In this document: one piece after another, positions 9,182-16,287 of the stretch | How the letters are laid out: each line of letters begins with the position of its first letter | Numbering within the stretch: the first letter of the stretch is position 1 | NCBI GenBank assembly: GCA_035315685.1 | Contig: DATFXR010000012.1 | Coordinates: 1 to 32,246 of the forward strand | Direction of reading: 5' to 3' | DNA length: 32,246 bases | From: QHWK01 sp035315685 | GTDB taxonomy: Bacteria; Acidobacteriota; Vicinamibacteria; Vicinamibacterales; CAVVIG01 | The notes under the pieces: model-generated | Seen by the model: the letters and a program-made list of their open reading frames with translations, nothing else | The model's database searches: none | What the model was told of the DNA's origin: nothing | Program-made: the position numbers and the translations under genes

Positions 9182-10252
9182 ATGCGCATGCGACTCGCGG
9201 GAATCGTCGCGCTGTTGTCAGTCTACGTGCTGTCACTGACGATGACCGTTCGGGCCAACAGCAACGCGCTGTTGATCGAGCTGCCCAATGGAGTCCTGCC
9301 AACCGCCGTCAGCGCGAACGGCACGATAGTCGGCGCGTTGGAAACGGGCGGCGGCTTCTACTGGATGCCGACCACGGGCGACATCTTTGTCGGCGGGAAG
9401 GCCGCCGTGGCGCTGAGCCGGGACGGCCGCACGATCGTCGGAACGGGCCTGGACCCACGCAGCATCGAGCAGGCCGGAATCTGGCAGCGAGCCGCGGAAT
9501 GGCGCCTGCTCGGCTCCATTGCATCGAATGCGGCACCCTGTGACACGCTGCTCAGTTCGTCTTACGGCACGAGTGCCACTGGAAACGTGATCGTCGGCCT
9601 CGCTTGGAACGGCTGCACCGTTGCGCGCGCGTTCCGATGGGAAGCGTCGACGGGGATGGTCGATCTCGGCAGCACTGTCGCCGGCCGATCCAGCCGCGCG
9701 AACGGCGTGTCGGGCGATGGCAAGGTCGTCGTCGGCTTTCAGGACCATGCGACCGGCTTCAGACAGGGAGCACGATGGACCGACGGTCGTCAGGAATTGT
9801 TTACCGGGCCGTCCGGCCTCGTCGGCCAGGCGAATGAGGCGAACATGGACGGCTCGATCGTCGTCGGTCAGGTATGCCGTCCGATTAGCCAGGAGAACCC
9901 GTTCGATCAGAGCGCCTGGATCTGGACCGCGCGCGACGGCCTGCAGTGCTTGCCGATCCCGCAAACGCGGCCGAACTACATCGGCATCGCCTTCGCGACG
10001 AGCGACGACGGGCACGTCATCGGCGGCGCGCACAGCTTCGGACTCGATTCCGACGCCGTGCTCTGGATCGATCGCGTGCCTTCGTACGTGAAAGACTACT
10101 TGAGAAGCCACGGCGTGCCGGCCGCGTTCGACGGTTGGATCAACACCGGCTACCTCACCGCTGTATCCCCCGACGGCCGTCTGCTCGTTGGGTACGGGGC
10201 CGGCCCAAGAGACTTCAAAGGGTATCTGATCATTCTCGGTGACACGCCGTGA
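9182..10252 (+). CDS. Secreted HAF-type repeat protein (beta-propeller-like)
   Basis: 356 residues from the ATG at 9182 (MRMRLAGIVALLSVYVLSL), which gives a normal signal peptide; an in-frame TTG at 9140 adds 14 residues with no better ribosome site. The mature protein is made of repeated units with the pattern 'A..VS.DG..VVG......A..W', for example AVSANGTIVGALETGGGFYW, GVSGDGKVVVGFQ and ATSDDGHVIGGAH, and closes with AVSPDGRLLVGYG. These are HAF (extracellular) repeats that probably close into a propeller. The function is unknown and no catalytic residues are evident. It overlaps the next gene by GTGA, so the two are likely translated together and may act in one envelope process. Confidence 0.72.
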   Translation: MRMRLAGIVALLSVYVLSLTMTVRANSNALLIELPNGVLPTAVSANGTIVGALETGGGFYWMPTTGDIFVGGKAAVALSRDGRTIVGTGLDPRSIEQAGIWQRAAEWRLLGSIASNAAPCDTLLSSSYGTSATGNVIVGLAWNGCTVARAFRWEASTGMVDLGSTVAGRSSRANGVSGDGKVVVGFQDHATGFRQGARWTDGRQELFTGPSGLVGQANEANMDGSIVVGQVCRPISQENPFDQSAWIWTARDGLQCLPIPQTRPNYIGIAFATSDDGHVIGGAHSFGLDSDAVLWIDRVPSYVKDYLRSHGVPAAFDGWINTGYLTAVSPDGRLLVGYGAGPRDFKGYLIILGDTP

Positions 10253-10854
10253 GGATCGTCGCGGCTGTTGCCGCCGCCGTGGTCCTGGTGCTGCTGTCCG
10301 CGCCAGCGGTCGCCCAGTCGTGGGAGGTGTCTGGCCTGATCGGCTACACGCCTTCCGCTGACATCAACCGTCGAGCGCCGGAACTGAACCAGCTGGACCT
10401 CCGCGGCGGGTTCACATGGGGCCTTCAGGCGGCGCGCTTCTTCACCGACCACTGGGGAGCGGAGGTTCTGTGGGTGCGACAGTCGTCCGCGCTCGAGGTC
10501 GGAACAGCGGCTGGCACTTCTGATCTCTTCACCACGACCGTCAGCCAGGTGCTGGGCAACGCGGTCTATCGACTGCGCGCGCACGATGCGAGGCTGCAGC
10601 CCTTCGTCTTCGGCGGCCTCGGCGCGACGTTCTTTCGCGCCGACGCGGTCCCATCTGAAACGAAGTTCTCGCTCGGCTTCGGCGGCGGGGTCGAGTACTT
10701 CCTCACGCAGGCGATCGGTATCCGCGGTCACGTGCGCTACAAGCCCACTCTGCTCAACGACTCGTCGTCGGGTGATTTCTGCGATCCGTTTGGGTTCTGC
10801 CAGGGCGCCCTGCAGCAGTTCGAGTTTGGCGCCGGCGTCGTGCTGCGCTTTTAA
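10249..10854 (+). CDS. Small outer-membrane beta-barrel protein
   Basis: 201 residues. The GTG start at 10249 overlaps the previous stop (GTGA), indicating translational coupling. The signal peptide is residues 1-22 (cleavage near VAQ-SWEVSG). Alternating-residue strands follow: WEVSGLIGYTPS, GGFTWGLQAARFFTDHWGAEVLW, LQPFVFGGLGATFF, FSLGFGGGVEYFLTQAIGIRGHVRY, and a C-terminal strand FEFGAGVVLRF ending in Phe, the usual signal for outer-membrane barrel insertion. This matches the OmpA/OmpW-like 8-stranded barrel proteins. No transport role can be assigned. Two Cys in one loop (FCDPFGFC) may form a disulfide. Confidence 0.8.
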   Translation: MRIVAAVAAAVVLVLLSAPAVAQSWEVSGLIGYTPSADINRRAPELNQLDLRGGFTWGLQAARFFTDHWGAEVLWVRQSSALEVGTAAGTSDLFTTTVSQVLGNAVYRLRAHDARLQPFVFGGLGATFFRADAVPSETKFSLGFGGGVEYFLTQAIGIRGHVRYKPTLLNDSSSGDFCDPFGFCQGALQQFEFGAGVVLRF

Positions 10855-10879
10855 TCAGTTTCGCCCTACATCGCCTCGT

Positions 10880-10901
10880 TTATATCCTTCTTATATCGGC
10901 C
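10880..10901 (+). promoter_or_regulatory. 11-bp direct repeat (TTATATC) upstream of the cation diffusion facilitator
   Basis: TTATATCCTTC (10880-10890) is followed at once by TTATATCGGCC (10891-10901), so the heptamer TTATATC recurs with an 11-bp period in otherwise GC-rich sequence. The helical-turn period fits a dimeric OmpR-family regulator or an AT-rich promoter element. It lacks the +16 -10 hexamer of the four kdp-type operators, so it is a different site. No -10 is evident at the right distance. Confidence 0.4.
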
Positions 10902-10983
10902 GCGACCGGGCGTCCTTCATGCGACGCTGTAGTGATGGTGATGAGTCGACCAGACGTCGCCGTCCCGCAGGATCGAGGTTGTG

Positions 10984-11979
10984 ATGAGAACTGAGGACAT
11001 CAAGGACGACCACGCTCACCATGACCATCAGCATCACCACGGCCACGATCACCACCATGGAGACCATTCGCACAGCGTCAGCGCTGACGCGGATCGCCGG
11101 TACCTGACGGTCGCCCTCATCCTGATCGTCGGCTTCATGGTCTTCGAAGTCGTCGTCGGGATCCTGGCGCATTCGCTCGCGCTGCTCTCGGATGCCGGGC
11201 ACATGCTCACCGATGCGGGCGCGCTGGTGCTCTCGCTGATCGTGATTAGGCTCGTGCAGCGTCCCACTGGTGGCAGCCTCACCTATGGGATGCGCCGTGC
11301 GGAGGTGCTCAGCGGACAGGCCAATGGTGCGGTGCTGCTCGTGCTCGGCGCACTGGTGACCTACGAAGGGATCGTGCGGCTGATTCAACCTCCCGACGTG
11401 CAGGGGGTCCTCGTGACGATCGTCGCCGCGCTGGGCGTCGCGGTCAACCTCGCCGCCGCCTGGGTGCTCGCGAAGGCCAACCGGCAGAGCCTCAACGTCG
11501 AAGGCAGCTTCCAGCACATCGTCACCGACCTGTATGCCTTCATCGGGACGCTGGTTGCCGGCATCGTCATCATCGTCACCGGATTCAACAGGGCAGACGC
11601 GATCGCGTCGCTGGTCGTGGCGTTCCTGATGTTTCGATCGGGGTGGGGCCTGCAGCGCAAAGCGATCCGAGTTCTCCTCGAAAGCGCGCCTGAACGAATG
11701 GCGCCCGAGGACGTCGGCTGGGCGATGGCCCACGGCGAGCACGTGCGTGAAGTGCACGACCTGCACCTGTGGGAGCTCGCACCGGGCGTTCCCATTCTCA
11801 CCGCGCATGTGCTCGTCGCGCCTGGTACCGATTGCCACGCCATCCGCCGCGCACTCGAACTCACGCTCCGGGAGCGATTCGAGATCACCCACACGACGCT
11901 GCAGGTCGATCACGCGCCGAGGCCGCTGCTGTCAATCAGCCGCCGCCAGGATGATGCACCGTCCGGCACGTCGCCCTGA
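10984..11979 (+). CDS. Cation diffusion facilitator, ZitB/CzcD type (Zn2+/H+ antiporter)
   Basis: 331 residues from ATG 10984; a GTG directly before it (10981) is possible. The N-terminus has a His cluster (residues 10-30, many HH pairs) that binds metal in this family. Six membrane segments follow. The metal site is complete: TM2 HSLALLSDAGHMLTDA with His73 and Asp77, TM5 HIVTD with His178 and Asp182, the HD-HD set of zinc/cadmium exporters. The cytoplasmic C-terminal dimer domain (HVREVHDLHLWELAPGVPILTAHV) is present. It exports Zn2+ and related ions from the cytoplasm in exchange for protons. It stands alone and ends 8 bases from the convergent response-regulator gene. Confidence 0.94.
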   Translation: MRTEDIKDDHAHHDHQHHHGHDHHHGDHSHSVSADADRRYLTVALILIVGFMVFEVVVGILAHSLALLSDAGHMLTDAGALVLSLIVIRLVQRPTGGSLTYGMRRAEVLSGQANGAVLLVLGALVTYEGIVRLIQPPDVQGVLVTIVAALGVAVNLAAAWVLAKANRQSLNVEGSFQHIVTDLYAFIGTLVAGIVIIVTGFNRADAIASLVVAFLMFRSGWGLQRKAIRVLLESAPERMAPEDVGWAMAHGEHVREVHDLHLWELAPGVPILTAHVLVAPGTDCHAIRRALELTLRERFEITHTTLQVDHAPRPLLSISRRQDDAPSGTSP

Positions 11980-11987
11980 GCGGGATG

Positions 11988-12734
11988 TCAATCGCCGGTC
12001 CAGGCGGCTGCCAGCTCGAGATCGTCGCGAGGGAGATCGCGGAGCGAGAGCCGCCCGTTTTGTGGGAATCGTCCCTCGGTCCACAGGTGGCCCGACAGGA
12101 GCCGCCGCGCCTGCCACTGCCAGAACGGGCCGGAGGCAGCCAGCTGACGGCGTGTCAGACGCGCGACCCGCGCGATCGCATCGGGCTCGATCGCGACGAT
12201 GATCGTCTGTGCCGCCCCGTCGGGGAACCGCGTCACCACGAACGCGTGCTCGTTGGCCGCCCCGGTGCCGGGTCGAGCGGCCGGTTCGATTCTGAATCCG
12301 TTCAATGTGATCCGTTCGATAGGCGTGTCCACGGCCCGTGTGGTGCCGCTGACACGCGTGCTGGACGGCCGGCTTCCGACATCGAGGGCCGCAGCCACGG
12401 CGCCGCGCAGCGTTTCGGGCGTCATCGGCTTCCGCACGAAGTGCGCCGCTCCCATGCGCATCGCGTCGACGGCGAGCTCGATTGACGCGAACGCCGTCAC
12501 GATGATGACGCGCGCATCCGGCGCAATCGCGAGCAGCCGCTTCATCGTTTCCAGCCCGTCGAGTCCCGGCATCTTCTGATCGAGAAGGACCGCTCCATAA
12601 GCAGTGCCGTCACCGAACGCCTCGATTGCCGCCTCGCCGCTGGCGGCTTCCTCGATCTGATAGCCGGCGGCTTCGAGCGACAGCCGCATCATCTCTCGTA
12701 CGTGCGCTTCATCGTCGACGACCATCAGCTTCAT
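11988..12734 (-). CDS. Response regulator: receiver domain plus unrecognised C-terminal domain
   Basis: 248 residues. Residues 1-118 are a complete receiver domain: acidic pair Asp7-Asp8, phosphoacceptor Asp52 (VLLDQKMPG), Thr80 (VIIVTAFAS) and Lys102 (VRKPMTP). Residues 130-248 resemble no output domain I know. There is no winged helix, LuxR helix-turn-helix, AAA+ or GGDEF signature; instead there is a beta-rich part (ITLNGFRIEP, HAFVVTRFPDGAAQTIIVAIE) then a Trp-rich helical part (RRQLAASGPFWQWQARRLLSGHLW). The start codon overlaps the stop of the upstream kinase (ATGA), so the two are a cognate pair. Output may be through protein contact and not DNA. It is last in the operon that starts at 15422. 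Confidence 0.9.
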   Translation of the reverse strand: MKLMVVDDEAHVREMMRLSLEAAGYQIEEAASGEAAIEAFGDGTAYGAVLLDQKMPGLDGLETMKRLLAIAPDARVIIVTAFASIELAVDAMRMGAAHFVRKPMTPETLRGAVAAALDVGSRPSSTRVSGTTRAVDTPIERITLNGFRIEPAARPGTGAANEHAFVVTRFPDGAAQTIIVAIEPDAIARVARLTRRQLAASGPFWQWQARRLLSGHLWTEGRFPQNGRLSLRDLPRDDLELAAAWTGD

Positions 12735-14557
12735 ACAAGTGCCTCGGGTGCAATCGGCAGCGTGACGGTGAACGTGGATCCGTGTCCCGGTTCCGATCTG
12801 ACCGACAGCCGGCCGCCATGGGCATCGACGATCCGTTTGGAGATCGTCAGCCCGAGCCCGGAGCCGCCGGGCGGCGCGTCGGGCACGCGGATGAACGGAT
12901 CGAAGATCTTCGAGAGGTACTCAGATGGGATGCCGACACCTGTGTCGGCAACGACGAAGGCGAGCATATCGGTCTGGCGCGCGACGGTGATGGCAATCGT
13001 GCCGCCGTTCGACGTCGCGTGCATCGCATTGATCAGCAGGTTCGACAGGACGCGGATGATCTGATCGTGATCCGCAATGACCGGCGGGAGATCGTCGGGC
13101 ACCTCGGCGACGAGACGGATGCCCTTGCGCTCGACCTGAACGCGCACTGATGCTGCCGCCTCGCGCGCGAGCGCCGCCGCGGACAGCGGTGATCGCGCCG
13201 GCAGCGCCGCGCCCGACTCGATCTTCGACAGGTCGAGGAGCTCGCGCATCAGGCGCTCGAGCCGGTCCACGTCCTCGCTGCAGACATGGAGGACCCGTTC
13301 CTGACGCTCGTTGAGCGGCCCGAGCGCCCGCTCGAGCAGCAGGTGCACGCCCATTTGCACGCTGGTCAACGGCGTGCGGAGCTCATGCGACGCCGCTGCG
13401 ACGAATTCCGACTTCAGACGGCTCACCTCGTTGAGGTGGGTGATGTCTTCGAGCAGGGTCACCGCGCCGATCAGGCGATGATCGACGTCACGCATCGGCG
13501 TCGATCGCACGCGAAAGGCACGCTCGGCCCCGTCGATCGCCCAGGGGAGCACGGCGGACGCCTGCTCGGAGGCGACCGGCTGCTGCGATCGGAGCACGTC
13601 GGCGACGGCCATGGCGACCCGCTCGTCGCGAGCGACGCGATCGATCGGCATGCCCACCGTGTCGCGGCTCGGACCGAACAGCCGTTCAGCGGCAGCGTTC
13701 GTCCGCAGGACGCGCGCATCCGCGTCGGTGACGATCACCGGGTCGTACAAAGAGTCGATTGCCGCCTCGGTCATCTGTTGCGCCAGCGCCAGCCGTCCGA
13801 GATCCGACCGGCGTAATTCGCGGAGGCTGGCCGCCATGCGATTGAACCCGTCGGCAAGCGTCCCGATCTCGTCGTGCCTGGCGACGTCGGCGGTGGCGTC
13901 GAGATCGCCGCCCGCGACGCGCGTGATGGCCCGCGACAGCTGGCGGACTGGCCGCAGGATCGCGGAAGACAGACCGAACGCGCCCGCGATGCCGGTGGTG
14001 ACCAGCGCGAACGCAAATCCGAACATGTAGAGCGACCAGTGCCGCGCGGTTCGCGAGGCGGCCTGCGCCTTGAACCGCATCGCCTCCTGATTGACATGAA
14101 GGAGCCGATCCAGGTCGTCCTTCAGCATCGCGAAGCGCGGTTCCAGCGTGTGGAAGTAGACGCCGGTCCGATTTCCGTCGGAGCGCAGGAACGCGTCGTA
14201 GAGGCGCGCGTACTCGTCACCGTCCCGCTTGATGGCGGCGATCACTTGTGGCTCGTCAGGCTCCGTGATGTTGTTGGCAGCCGTGACGAACGCCCGGTCG
14301 AAGGCAGCGCGGTGCGCCGCCGCCTGTCGCACCGCCAGATCGTGTTCGCCGAGCAGTTCGAAGACCGCCGCAGAGTCCTGACGCTCGAGGCTCTCCTTCA
14401 TCTCCTCGGCGGCGACCACCGAATCGTAGTTCTCGGAAATGATCCGTCCCGAGACGGCGCTCATCTGATTGAGCGCCCACGCGCTCCAGGCGCCCAGCGC
14501 GCCCAGCGCAATGGTGAAAGCAGCGAAGCTGAGGAGGAGCCTGGTACGGAGCTTCAT
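12731..14557 (-). CDS. Membrane sensor histidine kinase (four-helix sensor, HAMP, PAS, HisKA, HATPase)
   Basis: 608 residues. TM1 is about 7-29, then a helical periplasmic region 30-172 resembling the four-helix bundle of chemoreceptors, TM2 about 175-200 and HAMP about 200-250 (LRPVRQLSRAITRVAGGDLDA). A PAS domain spans about 260-370 (YDPVIVTDADARVLRTNAAAERLFG). HisKA carries His391 in ASHELRTPLTS. The ATPase domain has an N box (LLINAMHAT), G1 (VADTGVGIP) and G2 (GGSGLGLTISK). All catalytic residues are present. It overlaps the response-regulator start by 4 bases and lies 39 bases after the small membrane protein gene. The operon's promoter carries the kdp-type operator, linking this pair to potassium or related ionic stress; the actual stimulus is unknown. 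Confidence 0.95.
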   Translation of the reverse strand: MKLRTRLLLSFAAFTIALGALGAWSAWALNQMSAVSGRIISENYDSVVAAEEMKESLERQDSAAVFELLGEHDLAVRQAAAHRAAFDRAFVTAANNITEPDEPQVIAAIKRDGDEYARLYDAFLRSDGNRTGVYFHTLEPRFAMLKDDLDRLLHVNQEAMRFKAQAASRTARHWSLYMFGFAFALVTTGIAGAFGLSSAILRPVRQLSRAITRVAGGDLDATADVARHDEIGTLADGFNRMAASLRELRRSDLGRLALAQQMTEAAIDSLYDPVIVTDADARVLRTNAAAERLFGPSRDTVGMPIDRVARDERVAMAVADVLRSQQPVASEQASAVLPWAIDGAERAFRVRSTPMRDVDHRLIGAVTLLEDITHLNEVSRLKSEFVAAASHELRTPLTSVQMGVHLLLERALGPLNERQERVLHVCSEDVDRLERLMRELLDLSKIESGAALPARSPLSAAALAREAAASVRVQVERKGIRLVAEVPDDLPPVIADHDQIIRVLSNLLINAMHATSNGGTIAITVARQTDMLAFVVADTGVGIPSEYLSKIFDPFIRVPDAPPGGSGLGLTISKRIVDAHGGRLSVRSEPGHGSTFTVTLPIAPEALV

Positions 14558-14596
14558 GGGTCCAGCAGGCAGGTCGAGTGGCCCGCGACGCAGGGA

Positions 14597-14923
14597 TCAG
14601 CTGCCGCGATTCTCCGTGGATGCGGCCAGGAGATCCACGACCCGTCGTCCGGCACGGTGTTCGAAGACACCCGCTCCCACCGCCGTCACGACGAAGAGTG
14701 ACCAGCCGACCACGATGCCGATCATCGGCACGACGTGAAGGAACCCGAGGAGCGACCAGATCACGGCGGCGAGCGTCAACCGACGCCACAGCAGCTGCCG
14801 AAATGTCTTCGCCTGCGCCGCCTGAACGGACGCCGCCAGCACCGCCGTTGCCTGCGAGCGGCGAACGTCGAGCTGCGCGGCCGTGAGCGCCACGATGTGC
14901 GTCGAGTGTCGCTCGTCAGACAC
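14597..14923 (-). CDS. Small protein with two membrane helices, function unknown
   Basis: 108 residues. An amphipathic N-terminal helix (ALTAAQLDVRRSQATAVLAASVQAAQAKTF, about 12-41) precedes two membrane segments (about 49-67 LTLAAVIWSLLGFLHVVPM and 68-86 IGIVVGWSLFVVTAVGAGVF). A basic cytoplasmic tail follows (EHRAGRRVVDLL). I know no family. Its start overlaps the end of the upstream USP gene by 8 bases and the kinase follows 39 bases later. It is likely an accessory of the kinase or a membrane anchor for the soluble USP protein. Confidence 0.7.
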   Translation of the reverse strand: MSDERHSTHIVALTAAQLDVRRSQATAVLAASVQAAQAKTFRQLLWRRLTLAAVIWSLLGFLHVVPMIGIVVGWSLFVVTAVGAGVFEHRAGRRVVDLLAASTENRGS

Positions 14924-15422
14924 CTGATCCCTCCGAAAGAGGGAATCGCGCCGGTCCGGCAGGTCTGGTGAGCGGAACGGCGACGAGCGTCGCGCCGTGA
15001 ACCTCGTCCTTCAACCGCGCCGCGATCGTGCGCACGCGCGGCGGTGCCGGCGACGGATCGTCGCCGAACACGACGTGCGTGACGCCCTCGCGGTGCGCGA
15101 ACGCGAGCAGTCCATCGGTCTGGTCGTCGGCGGTGATCCGAACCACGACGGCCCCAAGGTGTTCCGCCAGCGCGATGTTGTCGGACAGCGCGGCTGACGC
15201 GATCGCCGCATCGCAACGCTCGTCCGGTTGCGGAATCGAGACGTAGACTGCGTACCAGACCGCATGGAGCTCCGACGACAGCCGTGCTGCGGCACAGAGC
15301 ACGTCTGCCGCCGCCGTCGTCGACTCCATGCAGGCCATCACGCGATCCGCTGCGAACCAGCTCAGGGTCGATGCCGCCGTCGCTGAGCTCGCTGGCCGAT
15401 CCACTGCGACAACCGGACGCAT
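14916..15422 (-). CDS. Stand-alone universal-stress-protein domain of the KdpD type
   Basis: 168 residues. After a 24-residue lead the sequence follows the USP domain embedded in KdpD: DRVMACMESTTAAADVLCAA, then ARLSSELHAVWYAVYVSIPQ (in KdpD the usual wording is close to 'AARLASRL..VWHAVYVE.P'), LSDNIALAEHLGAVVV, and GLLAFAHREGVTHVVFGDD. In KdpD this domain lies between the N-terminal ATP-binding sensor and the membrane part. In some Gram-positive KdpD proteins it binds cyclic di-AMP; whether this one binds a nucleotide is not known. The ATG at 15422 has no ribosome site and is predicted to be the first transcribed base (see 15429-15461). It is first of four overlapping or adjacent genes. Confidence 0.8.
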   Translation of the reverse strand: MRPVVAVDRPASSATAASTLSWFAADRVMACMESTTAAADVLCAAARLSSELHAVWYAVYVSIPQPDERCDAAIASAALSDNIALAEHLGAVVVRITADDQTDGLLAFAHREGVTHVVFGDDPSPAPPRVRTIAARLKDEVHGATLVAVPLTRPAGPARFPLSEGSGV

Positions 15423-15428
15423 GCGGGC

Positions 15429-15461
15429 AACGTAGCCCGCGTGTCATTAAGAAGTCCTTAG
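15429..15461 (-). promoter_or_regulatory. kdp-type operator/promoter 1 (USP-kinase-regulator operon)
   Basis: Read on the minus strand: unit 1 CTAAGGACTTC (15461-15451), unit 2 TTAATGACACG (15450-15440), then a -10 hexamer TACGTT (15434-15429) starting 16 bases after the start of unit 2. The last base of the -10 lies 7 bases before the A of the ATG at 15422, so a leaderless transcript is predicted. No sigma-70 -35 box is seen; the repeat occupies that place, as for activator-dependent promoters of the PhoB/KdpE class. A 19-bp core is identical to that of site 2. Confidence 0.75.
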
Positions 15462-15595
15462 GGGTTCATGAGGAAGGTGTGCAGTCGGCGACACGAGCAC
15501 GCGTGCCCGGATCGCGCGCACCGACAGTCCCGTTCGCGCTCGAGCGGCCGCGATCTCGTCAACGGTCCTGCGAGCCGTAGCACGCAGCCAGCGCG

Positions 15596-16129
15596 CTACG
15601 GCGGGCAACTGGCGGTCAGCAGTCGAACCGCTTCGACTCTCAGAGCGCGCGCGGTCGACGACGATCCAGACGACGCCGTGGCGCTGATCTCGACCATCCG
15701 TGTTGCGTAGCTGCCGAGTTGCACCGCGTCGCCGTCGAGCGCGTAGGTGACATCTGTCGCCGAAAATGACAGCGGGACCAGCGTGACCGAACCCTTCGGT
15801 GTCGTCGCGCCACCAGTGCGCCGCCCCTCGGCCGACACCGTCGTCGCGCCAACCGGCGTAGAGGACTTTGCCGAATTCGAGCCGGATGTCTGCCGCCCCG
15901 AGGCAGCAGGCCCGCCGAGCGGCGTCGACGCCTTCGCCGAGCTGCTCCCGCCTGTACGACGCGTGCTCGGAGCGATCGTCTTGAGGACGAAACGGTCGCC
16001 GTCGATCCTCACGACGCAGCCGGTGAAGGTGCCCTGACTGGCGCCGCCGTCAGATGCCTGCATGGCGTACGACATCGTTGCGGTTGCGCCGGCCAGAGCC
16101 ACGAGCGCCACTGCCACGGTTCTCGTCAT
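15596..16129 (-). CDS. Secreted low-complexity repeat protein, function unknown
   Basis: 177 residues from the ATG at 16129, which has a CGGAGGG site just upstream and begins a clean signal peptide (MTRTVAVALVALAGATATMSYA). The frame extends 22 codons further up without a ribosome site. A conserved-looking segment (GTFTGCVVRIDGDRFVLKT, about 32-50) precedes three imperfect Ser/Thr/Gly-rich units: RRTGGSSSAKASTPLG, RQTSGSNSAKSSTPVG, RRTGGATTPKGSVTL. A beta-rich end follows (LSFSATDVTYALDGDAVQLGSYATRMVEI) that resembles a small OB-like or 'DUF5666-type' fold only loosely. It is probably periplasmic. It lies 158 bases after the KimA-like gene on the same strand. Confidence 0.68.
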   Translation of the reverse strand: MTRTVAVALVALAGATATMSYAMQASDGGASQGTFTGCVVRIDGDRFVLKTIAPSTRRTGGSSSAKASTPLGGPAASGRQTSGSNSAKSSTPVGATTVSAEGRRTGGATTPKGSVTLVPLSFSATDVTYALDGDAVQLGSYATRMVEISATASSGSSSTARALRVEAVRLLTASCPP

Positions 16130-16287
16130 AAGCCCTCCGCGGAACTCGCCTGACGTGGACGCCGTCATGATAGCAGCCGCGTGCACGAGTGACAATGGTT
16201 TCGATCACGGAGGCTATTCGTCGCCCGTGATTGTGCGTAGCTGTCGCGGCAATCATGCGCGACCTGCACGATTCCTGAATCAATCGC

